From Gemmatimonadales bacterium (lineage in GTDB: Bacteria > Gemmatimonadota > Gemmatimonadetes > Gemmatimonadales > GWC2-71-9), in assembly GCA_036279355.1 (NCBI GenBank), contig DASUJH010000051.1:1-64000 (forward strand): a stretch of 64,000 bases of DNA, written 5' to 3'. Under the pieces are notes generated by a model, which saw nothing but the letters and a program-made list of their open reading frames with translations, did not search any database and was not told the DNA's origin. How positions within the stretch are numbered: position 1 is the stretch's first letter; every line of letters begins with the position of its first letter. A program made the position numbers and the translations under genes. Positions 50,160-58,910 of the stretch are shown piece by piece.

Positions 50160-53100
50160 ATGGCACCAGCACTTCGTCGGTTCTTCGCGAGCCTCGGAGC
50201 TCTGCTGTTGCTCCCCGCCGCGGGATTGATGGCCCAGCAGCAGGCGGCCGTCATTACCGGGACGGTGACGAGCGATAACGGGCGCCCGCTCGCGAACGCC
50301 ACAGTGAGCCTTACCCAGCTCGGGCTGGGTGGCTCGACCCGGGAGGACGGGCATTACACGATCCTCGTCCCCGCCAACCGGGTCAGCGGTCAGCAGGTGA
50401 CGGTCACGGCACGCGCGATCAACTACAAGCCGCAGACCACCACCGTCACTCTCGCCGAAGGTCAGATCACCCAGGACTTCTCGCTCGCCGCCAATCCCCT
50501 CCAGCTCGGTGAGCTGGTCGTGACCGGCGAGGGCACCACGAGCGAGGTGTCCAAGCTCGGCAACGTGCGCAGCAGCGTCTCCGGGCAGGAAATCACCCAC
50601 AGCCAGGAGCCGAGCGTCATCAACGCGCTCTCGGCCAAGGCGCCGAACGTGGTCGTCACCTCGTCGTCCGGCGACCCCGGTTCCTCGGCGTTCATCCAGA
50701 TCCGCGGTCCCCGCACCTATAGCGGCAGCACCCAGCCGCTCTTCGTCGTGGACGGGATGCCGGTCGACAACACCACGTACGCGACGTTCAACTTCGACGC
50801 GCTGGACGGCGAGGGGCCGATCACCGGCGGTAATACCCAGAGCCGTCTCACCGACATCAACCCGGCGGATATCGAGTCGGTCGAGATCCTGAAAGGGCCG
50901 TCGGCCAGCTCGATTTACGGCGCGTCCGCTGGCAACGGCGTCATCCTGATCACCACCAAGCACGGCCACGCCGGCCCGACCCGGTACTCCCTCCGCAGCT
51001 CGTTCGGCACCGACAACGCCAACAACTACATGACGCTGCAGCGGAGCTTCGGGCAGGGCACCAACAGTATCGCGCCGGCCCCGGGCGACTGCGACCGCAG
51101 CGGCGCGGCCATCTGCTTCCGGAGCTGGGGTCCGCAGCTCGCGGCGGGCACGCCGACGTTTGATCACGCGCGTGACCTGTTCACGACCGGGTTCAGCTCC
51201 GACCAGACGCTCACCATCTCGGGCGGCAACGACCGGACCACGTTCTTCATTTCCGGCAACAACCTGTATCAGAACGGCAGCGTGATCGGCAGCAACGACG
51301 TGCTGCGGCGGACCGCGGTCAAGCTGAGCGGCAGCCACCAGGCGTCGAACGCGATCAAGATCGGCGCGAACCTCAACTACTCCAAGACCGACGGCCGATT
51401 CATCGACCGCGGCAACAATACGAGCGGCATCCTGCTCGGATCGTACCGCACGCCGCCGGAGTACAACAACTTCGCCGATACCGCGACCACGAAGGTGGGT
51501 GCCACCAATCCGTCGTCGTTCATCATCCAGAAGCCGGACCCGGTGCTGGACTTCGGCAGCTCGCGGGTGTTCGACAACCCGGTGTTCGACATCAACAACA
51601 TCCTCGACCAGTCCTCGAACCAGCGGGTATTCGGTAACGCGAACATCGAGGCAAGCCTCGCCAGTTGGCTCAAGCTGAACGAGACGATCGGCACCGATTA
51701 CTACAACGACGACCGCGCCAATGCGCTGCCGATCAACGCTTCCTCGTTCCCGGCCGGCGACATCAAGAGCGGCAACATCACCAACTTCACGATCGACCAG
51801 GTGCTGACCGCCACCGCCACGTGGAAGAAGAGCGCCAACCTCGGCGGCACGTTCACCATCGGCCAGAACGTGAACGCCAACCGCCAGACCCTGCGGGGCA
51901 CCACGGGACGTGGGTTCATCACTACGACCCCCTTCAACCTGCAGAACACGGTTACGCGTGATCCGATCATCGATCAGCAGTTCAAGACCCGCACGGTCGG
52001 CTACTTCGGCCAGGCGACGTTCGACATCGCCAACCAGCTTTACCTCACCGGTGCGCTGCGGTACGACGGCTCGAACACGTACAGCCCCGATAACCGCTAC
52101 GCCTGGTTCCCCAAGGCGTCGATGGCGTGGAACTTCATCAAGGACCGCCCGACGTCGACGGTGAGCTACGCCAAGATCCGCGCCTCGTACGGTGAGGCCG
52201 GCGTCAACCCGCTCCCGTACGAGCTGCAGACGCTGGTGTCGCCGCAGGCCGGGTTCTTCTTCAACGGCGGCGTACAGGGTGTGGGCTTGAATCCGACCGA
52301 GAACGGCATCGGCGGCGTGTACACCCAGAGCACCAAGGGCGCCGACCAGTTGGTGCCCGAGCGCAGCAAGGAGTTCGAGACCGGGTTCGACGTGGGGCTC
52401 TTCGGCGACAAGTCCGACCTGAGCTTCACGTTCTATCAGGCCAAGACCGCCAATGTCATTCTGCCCTTCCCGTTGCCGCCTTCGACCGGCTTCCAGTTCC
52501 AGAACGCCAATGCCGGCCGCATCCGCAACCGCGGCATCGAGGTGAACCTCAACATCCGGCCGGTCACCAAGCGCGACTTTGCCTGGGACCTGGGCTTCCA
52601 GTTCGCCCGCAACCGGAACGACGTGCTGGGTCTGGGCGAGAATCCGCCCGACTTCCTGGAGCTGCCCGGCGCGTTCCTCGTGAGCCAGGGCCTTAGTGTG
52701 GGTCTGCCATACGGCTCACTCCGTGGCTCGGGCCTCATCCGTTGCGGTGTCTCTTCGTCCGGCGTGCTGCCCGACTTTGATGCGGCGTGCCAGGGCCAGC
52801 CCAAGGGCGCGCTCTACATCGGCGCCGACGGCTTCCCGATCCTGGATCCGAGCCCGACGATCATCGGCAACCCGAACGCCGACTGGACCGGCTCCGGCCG
52901 GACCTCGTTCCGGGTGAAGAATCTCACCCTGTCCGCCCTGGTCGACGTCCGCAACGGCGGCGACGTCTGGGACGGCACCCGCGGCGCCTTGTACAGCTAC
53001 GGCACGCACAAGGACACCGAGCAGCGGGCTTCGTGCACCGACCGGAACGATCCCACCACCTGCACCGGCAACGTGCACACGTTCGGCCAGGACTTCTGGT

Positions 53101-53462
53101 TCATCGGCCCGACGGTCGGGCCCGGTGCCGGAACCCCGGTCTCCATCGGCGAGGGTTGGTACCGCAACACGGGCACCACGTTCGCCGGCGACGATGGCGA
53201 CTTCATCGAGGATGGCGGCTTCATCCGCCTCCGCGAAGTGGCCTTGCAGTTGTCGCTCAATCAGCCCTGGGTGCGCAGGAGCCTCGGCCTGAGCAGCATC
53301 GACCTCCGGGTCGCGGGCCGGAACCTGCTGACCAGCACCAAGTACCGGGGCCTCGATCCGGAGACCAACCTGGGGCAGGCGCAGCAGGTGCGCCGCGGGC
53401 TCGACTACTTCAACACGCCCCAGAGCCGGTCGTTCAACTTCACCGTCACGCTTTCTCGCTAA
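50160..53462 (+). CDS. SusC/RagA-type TonB-dependent outer-membrane transporter
   Basis: 1100 residues. The ATG at 50160 has GGAGGAGGC before it. The signal peptide (FFASLGALLLLPAAGLMAQ) is followed by a carboxypeptidase-like regulatory domain (VITGTVTSDNGRPLANATVS) and the plug with LQLGELVVTGEGTTSEV, QIRGPRTYSGSTQPLFVVDG and DIESVEILKGPSASSIYGASA. The long barrel ends FNTPQSRSFNFTVTLSR. SusC proteins import oligosaccharides or peptides together with the SusD lipoprotein, whose gene starts 15 bases later. No degradative enzyme is encoded beside it, so the substrate is open. Confidence 0.95.
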   Translation: MAPALRRFFASLGALLLLPAAGLMAQQQAAVITGTVTSDNGRPLANATVSLTQLGLGGSTREDGHYTILVPANRVSGQQVTVTARAINYKPQTTTVTLAEGQITQDFSLAANPLQLGELVVTGEGTTSEVSKLGNVRSSVSGQEITHSQEPSVINALSAKAPNVVVTSSSGDPGSSAFIQIRGPRTYSGSTQPLFVVDGMPVDNTTYATFNFDALDGEGPITGGNTQSRLTDINPADIESVEILKGPSASSIYGASAGNGVILITTKHGHAGPTRYSLRSSFGTDNANNYMTLQRSFGQGTNSIAPAPGDCDRSGAAICFRSWGPQLAAGTPTFDHARDLFTTGFSSDQTLTISGGNDRTTFFISGNNLYQNGSVIGSNDVLRRTAVKLSGSHQASNAIKIGANLNYSKTDGRFIDRGNNTSGILLGSYRTPPEYNNFADTATTKVGATNPSSFIIQKPDPVLDFGSSRVFDNPVFDINNILDQSSNQRVFGNANIEASLASWLKLNETIGTDYYNDDRANALPINASSFPAGDIKSGNITNFTIDQVLTATATWKKSANLGGTFTIGQNVNANRQTLRGTTGRGFITTTPFNLQNTVTRDPIIDQQFKTRTVGYFGQATFDIANQLYLTGALRYDGSNTYSPDNRYAWFPKASMAWNFIKDRPTSTVSYAKIRASYGEAGVNPLPYELQTLVSPQAGFFFNGGVQGVGLNPTENGIGGVYTQSTKGADQLVPERSKEFETGFDVGLFGDKSDLSFTFYQAKTANVILPFPLPPSTGFQFQNANAGRIRNRGIEVNLNIRPVTKRDFAWDLGFQFARNRNDVLGLGENPPDFLELPGAFLVSQGLSVGLPYGSLRGSGLIRCGVSSSGVLPDFDAACQGQPKGALYIGADGFPILDPSPTIIGNPNADWTGSGRTSFRVKNLTLSALVDVRNGGDVWDGTRGALYSYGTHKDTEQRASCTDRNDPTTCTGNVHTFGQDFWFIGPTVGPGAGTPVSIGEGWYRNTGTTFAGDDGDFIEDGGFIRLREVALQLSLNQPWVRRSLGLSSIDLRVAGRNLLTSTKYRGLDPETNLGQAQQVRRGLDYFNTPQSRSFNFTVTLSR

Positions 53463-53477
53463 GGGCGGAGGAATCAG

Positions 53478-54872
53478 ATGTTCCGACTTTCGAAGCATCT
53501 CCTGACCGCCGCCCTCTGTGGGATTGCGGTCACCGGGTGCAGCGACTTTCTGAGCGGGCCGTCGGTGTCGACGGACCCGAACAACCCGTCGCAGGATCAG
53601 GCGACGGCCAATCAGCTATTCGCGGCATTCCAGGCGTCGCAGTACTCGACGTTCGAAGGGACGATGGCCTACACCGTCTGCATCTGGATGCAACAGTGCC
53701 TCGGCATCAACGGGCGCTTCCTGGAGCAGCAGGGCACCGACTACCAGATGGACGACGGAACGTTCGATGCCGCGTTCTTTGCGGTGTACCAGGGAGGTGG
53801 CTTGATCGATCTCCGAACGATCCAGGCCAAAACCGACAAGGTGGATCCGTTCTATAACGGAGTCGCCAAGATCTGGGAGGCGCTGATCATCAGCGAGGCC
53901 GCCGACAAGTGGGGAGATATTCCCTACTCCGAGGCAGTGTCAGCCGCCAAGACCCCCAAGCTGGACAAGCAGCTGGACGTCTATGCGGCGCTCGAGACAT
54001 TGCTCGATGCTGCGATTGCCGAGATTCCGGCTGACGGGGCTGGCGGACCGAGTGTGGTCGACTTTTCCTACGGTGGTCTCCCCTCGGCCCAGGCGCAGGC
54101 TGCCGCCTGGGTTGCCCTGGCCCATACGCTCAAGGCCCGCATTCTCCTTCACCAGGTTGCGGTGAATGGCGGGGCCAAGGCAGGCAACGCGTTCTATACC
54201 CAGATCGCTGTCGAAGCGGCGAAGGGTGTGGCCGTGGATGGCTCGCAGGACTTCAACGCCGTCGTGGGTGGGGCGGATCCGACCACGTCCAACGGCTGGA
54301 ACCAGTTCTTCAGCGTCAGCGGGTTCGGCTCGGATCTGATCGCGAGTAACACGCTGATCAACTTCATGAACGCGAACAACGACACTCGGCGGACGCAGTA
54401 CTTCGCCGCGCCGACGCCGACCCCGCTGGCCGCGCAGATCGATGGCAGCCCGCGGACCGCTCCGAATTTTGCGCAGCCGTGGGTCACCGGAGAGGAAAAC
54501 GCGTTGATCCTGGCGGAAGCCGAGCTGCTTCGGCCGGGCGGCAATCCCGCGCTCGCGGCCACGCTCGTCAACAACATCAGGACGGCGCATGGCGAGCCGG
54601 TGCTTGGGGCGGTCACGCTGCGCAATATCATCGAAGAGAAGTGGGTTTCGCTGTTCCAGAACTACGAGATCTGGAACGACTATAAGCGCACGGGGTGCCC
54701 CGACCTGACGCCGACGTTCAATGAGCCCAAGTTCGGCGGCCTCATCCCGCGCCGGCTCTTCTACGGACTGACCGAGGAGAGCAGCAACCCCAACATCCCG
54801 GACGTTGGCACGCAGCTCGCCAACGGGTTCCGCAACGCGAACGACCCGGGTCCGCAGACGTGCCCGCCCTGA
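53478..54872 (+). CDS. SusD/RagB-type nutrient-binding lipoprotein
   Basis: 464 residues. Lipoprotein signal MFRLSKHLLTAALCGIAVTGC with Cys21. The mature protein begins SDFLSGPSVSTDPNNPSQDQ and shows paired helices as in the SusD TPR fold: WEALIISEAADKWGDIPYSEAV, then AWVALAHTLKARILLHQV, and NALILAEAELLRPGGNP with EEKWVSLFQNYEIWNDYKRTG near the end. It caps the SusC barrel and captures the substrate. It forms a two-gene unit with susC, closed by a strong hairpin. Confidence 0.94.
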   Translation: MFRLSKHLLTAALCGIAVTGCSDFLSGPSVSTDPNNPSQDQATANQLFAAFQASQYSTFEGTMAYTVCIWMQQCLGINGRFLEQQGTDYQMDDGTFDAAFFAVYQGGGLIDLRTIQAKTDKVDPFYNGVAKIWEALIISEAADKWGDIPYSEAVSAAKTPKLDKQLDVYAALETLLDAAIAEIPADGAGGPSVVDFSYGGLPSAQAQAAAWVALAHTLKARILLHQVAVNGGAKAGNAFYTQIAVEAAKGVAVDGSQDFNAVVGGADPTTSNGWNQFFSVSGFGSDLIASNTLINFMNANNDTRRTQYFAAPTPTPLAAQIDGSPRTAPNFAQPWVTGEENALILAEAELLRPGGNPALAATLVNNIRTAHGEPVLGAVTLRNIIEEKWVSLFQNYEIWNDYKRTGCPDLTPTFNEPKFGGLIPRRLFYGLTEESSNPNIPDVGTQLANGFRNANDPGPQTCPP

Positions 54873-54914
54873 TCCTCGGGGTGGGATGCGGGAACCGGTA
54901 AACGCAGGTAGCAG

Positions 54915-54953
54915 AAGCGAGACGGTCCGCCTTCGGGCGGGCCGTTCTCGCTT
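54915..54953. terminator. Bidirectional hairpin terminator after susD
   Basis: AAGCGAGACGGTCCGCC (54915-54931), a TTCG tetraloop closed by C and G, and GGCGGGCCGTTCTCGCTT (54936-54953). Pairing is near complete with one bulge. The ends AAGCG/CGCTT suit termination from both strands between susD and the converging lipoprotein gene. Confidence 0.75.
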
Positions 54954-54968
54954 GCGGAGGTTTGGCGG

Positions 54969-55430
54969 TCAGTAAACGCTGACGGAGGATCGCGACAACT
55001 GGCTCTCCAGATGCCATTCGACCGACTCGCCGGGGAGGACCGTCAGCACGTCGGTCACCGTACCGGCGCCGGAGCCGACGGGATCGGCCACGAGGCGGAT
55101 GGCCCGGCCCTGGCCAATCATCCAGCGCGGAAGGACGAAGTTGCCGGTGGAGGCCGCCGTCACGTCGCCCACACGGGTAGATTCCCCGTCGTGCACCACG
55201 TACACCACCACGTCGAGCCAGTGGCTGTTCTGCACGATGAGCGCGATCGGCGTGTCCGGGTCAACGTTGGGAACGGTTTCCGGCGAGTTGTGGCCGCCGC
55301 ACGCTGCCAACCCCATGACCAGCGCCAGCGGCAGGGCGGTGCGGATCAGTGCGGCGCGCAGAGCGGCGGCCCGGAGCCGCCGCGGGCGGCGCTCGTCGCC
55401 GCGCCGGCCGGGCTGGGTGGACAGGAGCAT
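54969..55430 (-). CDS. Predicted lipoprotein of unknown function
   Basis: 153 residues from an ATG at 55430 with GAGGGG upstream. A long basic n-region is followed by TALPLALVMGLAAC and the lipid-attachment Cys44. The mature ~110 residues are beta-rich: DTPIALIVQNSHWLDVVVYVV, STRVGDVTAASTGNFVLPRW, then VEWHLESQLSRSSVSVY. This looks like a small beta-sandwich with no active-site pattern. It converges on susD and diverges from another lipoprotein gene, sharing a ~130-base promoter region with it. Confidence 0.72.
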   Translation of the reverse strand: MLLSTQPGRRGDERRPRRLRAAALRAALIRTALPLALVMGLAACGGHNSPETVPNVDPDTPIALIVQNSHWLDVVVYVVHDGESTRVGDVTAASTGNFVLPRWMIGQGRAIRLVADPVGSGAGTVTDVLTVLPGESVEWHLESQLSRSSVSVY

Positions 55431-55558
55431 TGAGGACCCCTCGAATGGGTCGTATCGTTCAGCCGTGCATTCAACATGGGCTGGCACGTCACCGGCGTCC
55501 AGAGCTTGGCGCGCGCCGGCTGCACGCCTCAGTACCTACTTACGAGCGGGAGGAGCAC

Positions 55559-56026
55559 GTGGTCTTAATCTGTCGTGGCGCGGCTCGCGCCATTGCCATC
55601 GCCGCCGGTATCACGGCTGCGGCCGGCTGCTATCGCTACGAGGCGGTCACGGGGCCGGCCCCGGTTGCTGGACAGGACATCCGCGCCGACCTCTCGTCTG
55701 CAGGCACCAGCCAGGTTAGAACCCATTTCGGACCCAACGTCGCCCAAGTCGACGGCAAGGTGCTCGACATCCGGTCGGATACCTTGCTCCTGGCCGTCAC
55801 CGCCGCGCGCACGCAGGACGGGTTCACCATCGAAGTGCCGAGTGACACCGTGGCGCTGCCCCGCGCGGCGGTAACATCCGTCTCCAAGCGCAGCTTTGCG
55901 CTTGGCCAATCCGCTCTGGTCGGCGGACTCCTGGCGGGCGGAGCAGTTGGCGCGGTCGCGATCCTTGGCTCGAGCGATGCCGGCGGGTTCAGCCAACGGC
56001 CACCGGGGCCCGTTTCGGGAAAGTGA
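55559..56026 (+). CDS. Predicted lipoprotein with glycine-rich hydrophobic segment
   Basis: 155 residues from a GTG with GGGAGGAG upstream. The signal (AARAIAIAAGITAAAGC) ends at the lipid Cys24. The middle is a small beta domain: VDGKVLDIRSDTLLLAVTAA and TIEVPSDTVALPRAAVTSVS, which resembles an LSM/SH3-like barrel repeat. A Gly/Ala segment (SALVGGLLAGGAVGAVAILG) near the end could insert in a membrane. The function is unknown. cysK follows after a hairpin and is probably transcribed separately. Confidence 0.7.
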   Translation: MVLICRGAARAIAIAAGITAAAGCYRYEAVTGPAPVAGQDIRADLSSAGTSQVRTHFGPNVAQVDGKVLDIRSDTLLLAVTAARTQDGFTIEVPSDTVALPRAAVTSVSKRSFALGQSALVGGLLAGGAVGAVAILGSSDAGGFSQRPPGPVSGK

Positions 56027-56033
56027 CCGGCGC

Positions 56034-56089
56034 TTGACTCGCCTTCCGGGCGCTCGTAAGGTGGGATGTCACCGACGGACATCCCACCT
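56034..56089 (+). promoter_or_regulatory. cysK promoter overlapped by a 31-bp inverted repeat
   Basis: TTGACT (56034-56039), a 17-base spacer and TAAGGT (56057-56062). The inverted repeat AGGTGGGATGTC (56059-56070) - 7 bases - GACATCCCACCT (56078-56089) is perfect over 12-base arms. It covers the -10 end and the expected start (~56069). This is either an operator for a repressor or a terminator for the upstream gene. It ends 11 bases before the ATG. Confidence 0.5.
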
Positions 56090-56100
56090 GCGAGGCCCCC

Positions 56101-57096
56101 ATGCCCCACGGCACCATCTATAGGAACGTTACCGAGACCGTCGGCAACACGCCGCTGATCTATCTCAACCGATTGGCCGCCGGCCTCCCGGCCCGCGTCG
56201 CCGTAAAGCACGAGGGCTTCAATCCGTTCAACTCGGTCAAGGACCGCATCGGCATGGCGATGATCCAGGACGCCATCGACGCGGGACGCCTCCGACCGGG
56301 GATGATCATTGTCGAGCCCACAAGCGGCAACACCGGAATCGGGCTCGCCTACGTGGCCGCTGCACTCGGCTATAGCTCCATCTTCACCATGCCGGACACG
56401 ATGACTGCCGAGCGGCGCAACATGCTCCGCGCTCTGGGCGCGAAGGTCGTGCTCACCGAGGGCGCCAAGGGGATGAAGGGCGCCATCGCACGGGCCGAGG
56501 AGATCCTCGCACGCCTGGGCGACAAGGGCTGGATGCCGCGCCAGTTCGATAACCCCGCCAATCCCGCCATCCACTACCGCACCACCGGCCCCGAGATCTG
56601 GGCCGACACTGCTGGCGCGGTCGACATTTTCGTGTCGGGCGTCGGCACCGGAGGTACGATTACTGGTGCCGGTCGCTACCTGCGCGAGAAAAAGCCGAGC
56701 ATCCGTATCGTGGCGGTCGAGCCGGCCGAGAGCCCGGTCCTCTCCGGCGGTGCGGCGGGGCCGCACAAGCAGCAGGGGCTCGGCGCCGGATTCATTCCCA
56801 ACATTCTCGACACCGGGATTTACGACGACGTAATTCAGGTGACGAACGGAGATGCCATCGCCACCACGCGCCGCCTGGCCCGCGAAGAGGCGATCTTTGC
56901 CGGCATCTCGACGGGCTCGATCACTTGGGCGGCGCTCGAGCTGGCACGGCAGGCGGCCAACGCGGGCAAGCTGATCGTCTCAATCGGCTGCGATTTCGGC
57001 GAGCGCTATCTCTCGAATCCCGTCTATGCCGATCTGCCCGACCGGGGCGACGCCGAAATTGACGCAGCGCTCGGCATGCAGCCGGCGATGGCCTGA
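56101..57096 (+). CDS. cysK: Cysteine synthase A (O-acetylserine sulfhydrylase)
   Basis: 331 residues. It makes cysteine from O-acetylserine and sulfide. GNTPLIYLNRL, the PLP Lys K47 in FNSVKDRIGMAMI, PTSGNTGIGLAYVAAALGY, GTGGTITGAGRYLREKKP and EEAIFAGISTGS are typical of CysK. The alternative, cystathionine beta-synthase, is less likely because no CBS domain pair follows. An unusual promoter-spanning inverted repeat precedes it. Confidence 0.92.
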   Translation: MPHGTIYRNVTETVGNTPLIYLNRLAAGLPARVAVKHEGFNPFNSVKDRIGMAMIQDAIDAGRLRPGMIIVEPTSGNTGIGLAYVAAALGYSSIFTMPDTMTAERRNMLRALGAKVVLTEGAKGMKGAIARAEEILARLGDKGWMPRQFDNPANPAIHYRTTGPEIWADTAGAVDIFVSGVGTGGTITGAGRYLREKKPSIRIVAVEPAESPVLSGGAAGPHKQQGLGAGFIPNILDTGIYDDVIQVTNGDAIATTRRLAREEAIFAGISTGSITWAALELARQAANAGKLIVSIGCDFGERYLSNPVYADLPDRGDAEIDAALGMQPAMA

Positions 57097-57164
57097 GGCC
57101 AGGCACGCATGCCCCGGACGCACCGCGCATGACGCGATGCGCGTGACGCAAAGCGCCTGACCCC

Positions 57165-58373
57165 GTGCACGTCGTCGTAATCGGCGCCGGCGCGTTCGGC
57201 GGATGGACGGCGCTGCACCTGCGTCGAAATGGCGCGCGGGTGACGTTGCTCGACGCGTGGGGCCCGGGCAACTCGCGGGCAAGCTCGGGCGGTGAAACCC
57301 GCGTCATCCGGCTCATCTACGGCGGCCAGCGCCGTTACGTCGAGCTCACCATTCGGGCTTTCGAGCTCTGGTGGCAGCACGAGGAGCGCTGGCGGCACCG
57401 GCTCTACCAGCGCACCGGTGCGCTCTGGCTGTTCGGGGAGAATTGCCCCGACGGAGACGCCTACGCCCGTAATGCTCTCCCGCTCATCGACGATCCCGAT
57501 TTTCGCATCGCCAAGATCCCGCTCGAGCAGCTTCGGGCGTCCTATCCCGCCATATCCACCCACGGGCTTCGGAGCGCGTTCTTCGAGCACGAAGCGGGAT
57601 ATCTGCTGGCGCGCGATGCGTGCGCCGCCGTCTGCGAGGGATTTGTGGCCGAGGGCGGCGAGTACCGGCGCGAGGCGGCACGGCCGGGGCGCATCGCGGG
57701 AGGCGCAATGCACGCGGTGATGCTGGGCGGAGGCGCCACGCTCCGCGCCGATGCGTTCGTGTTCGCCTGCGGGCCGTGGCTCGGCCGGCTCTTTCCCGAG
57801 GTGATCGGCGACCGGATCCGGCCCACCCGGCAGGAGGTGCTATTCTTCGGCACGCCGCCGGGCGCCGCGGCGTACGACGAATCTTCGCTCCCGGTCTGGC
57901 TCGAGCATGGCGAGCGGTTCGTCTATGGCATCCCCGGCGACGGGCGCCGCGGCTTCAAGCTGGCGGATGATACGCGCGGCGGCCCGATCGACCCCACGTC
58001 GGATGATCGCGTGGTCTCGCCCGAGGCGGTGGCACGGGCGCGGGCGTTTCTCGCGCGCCGGTTCCCGGCGCTCGCGGCGGCACCGCTCGTCGAATCACGG
58101 GTCTGCCAGTACGAGCAGACGCCCGACGGCGACTTCATCCTCGACCGGCACCCCGCGGCCCATAACGTCTGGCTCGCGGGCGGCGGGTCGGGTCACGGGT
58201 TCAAGATGGGCCCGGCGGTCGGCGAGCTGGTGGCGCGGATGGTGCTCGGGCGGGCCGAGCCGGAGGCGGAGTTCGTATTGCGGCGCTTGGTACCGGGTCA
58301 GACTGTTCGGACCGGGGCTGCGACGGGTCCATCGAGCCCGTCGCGCCTTGCAGCCGAAACCAGTCGACCGTAA
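57165..58373 (+). CDS. FAD-dependent amine oxidase, sarcosine/N-methyltryptophan oxidase type
   Basis: 402 residues of the DAO family. The FAD-binding start is VVVIGAGAFGGWTALHLRR, then SGGETRVIRLIYG. The segment VCQYEQTPDGDFILDRHP has Cys314 at the site where monomeric sarcosine oxidase binds FAD covalently, and GGGSGHGFKMGPAVGEL follows as in that enzyme. It probably oxidises an N-methyl or secondary amino acid, producing peroxide. GTG start, 68 bases after cysK. Its last 173 bases overlap the converging VKOR gene on the other strand. Confidence 0.85.
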   Translation: MHVVVIGAGAFGGWTALHLRRNGARVTLLDAWGPGNSRASSGGETRVIRLIYGGQRRYVELTIRAFELWWQHEERWRHRLYQRTGALWLFGENCPDGDAYARNALPLIDDPDFRIAKIPLEQLRASYPAISTHGLRSAFFEHEAGYLLARDACAAVCEGFVAEGGEYRREAARPGRIAGGAMHAVMLGGGATLRADAFVFACGPWLGRLFPEVIGDRIRPTRQEVLFFGTPPGAAAYDESSLPVWLEHGERFVYGIPGDGRRGFKLADDTRGGPIDPTSDDRVVSPEAVARARAFLARRFPALAAAPLVESRVCQYEQTPDGDFILDRHPAAHNVWLAGGGSGHGFKMGPAVGELVARMVLGRAEPEAEFVLRRLVPGQTVRTGAATGPSSPSRLAAETSRP

Positions 58374-58767
58374 CGGCGATCGCGCAGATCACGATGGCAA
58401 TCGCGTTCACCGCGCACCAGGGGCAAAAGCTGCGGAGCGTCACGAACTCCGCGTACTTGAGGCGGATGGTGAAGAGCAGGGCGGGGTAGATGAGCGCCAT
58501 CATGGCGAGCGCAGGCCAGCGTGCGCGCACGAACCTGGGCTGGAGCGAGATGAGGCTCAGCACGACGATGGCCGCGTAGCCGAGTGCGCCGATGAGCGCG
58601 ACATCTACGCCCAGGAAGGAGCCCGCGGCGCTCGTCTGCACCGTCTCGCAACCACCTCCGTTGGCGCAGGCCAACTGTCCCACCAGCCCGAGCTTCCAGA
58701 GGTGCAGGTAGAGCGCCACCAGCCCTGATATCAGACTGGCCAGCGCGATCGTCATGCGGGCCTTCAT
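58201..58767 (-). CDS. Vitamin K epoxide reductase (VKOR)-family membrane protein
   Basis: 188 residues. Four or five membrane helices. The loop Cys pair is C34 and C40 (ACANGGGCETV), and the quinone-site pair is C115/C118 in SFCPWCAVNAIAI. FLGVDVALIGALGY is the family motif between them. VKOR re-oxidises DsbA-like thiol oxidases and passes electrons to quinone, making disulfides in the periplasm. The last ~44 residues are a Pro/Ala/Ser tail coded antisense to the end of the oxidase gene; no stop occurs earlier. No DsbA partner is in the window. Confidence 0.88.
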   Translation of the reverse strand: MKARMTIALASLISGLVALYLHLWKLGLVGQLACANGGGCETVQTSAAGSFLGVDVALIGALGYAAIVVLSLISLQPRFVRARWPALAMMALIYPALLFTIRLKYAEFVTLRSFCPWCAVNAIAIVICAIAVTVDWFRLQGATGSMDPSQPRSEQSDPVPSAAIRTPPPARPARAPSAPPARRPPGPS

Positions 58768-58910
58768 CGATACCTCGGTTCAGCGGTTCGCGTCACTGGG
58801 TCGGCACGTGATCGGGACGGCCTGAATGAATATGCGCCTTCCGGCCCGATGATGTATTTTGTCTCGTTCCCCGAGCCCTTGGCCCACTTTCGCATGAGGT
58901 AGCACCGCCC

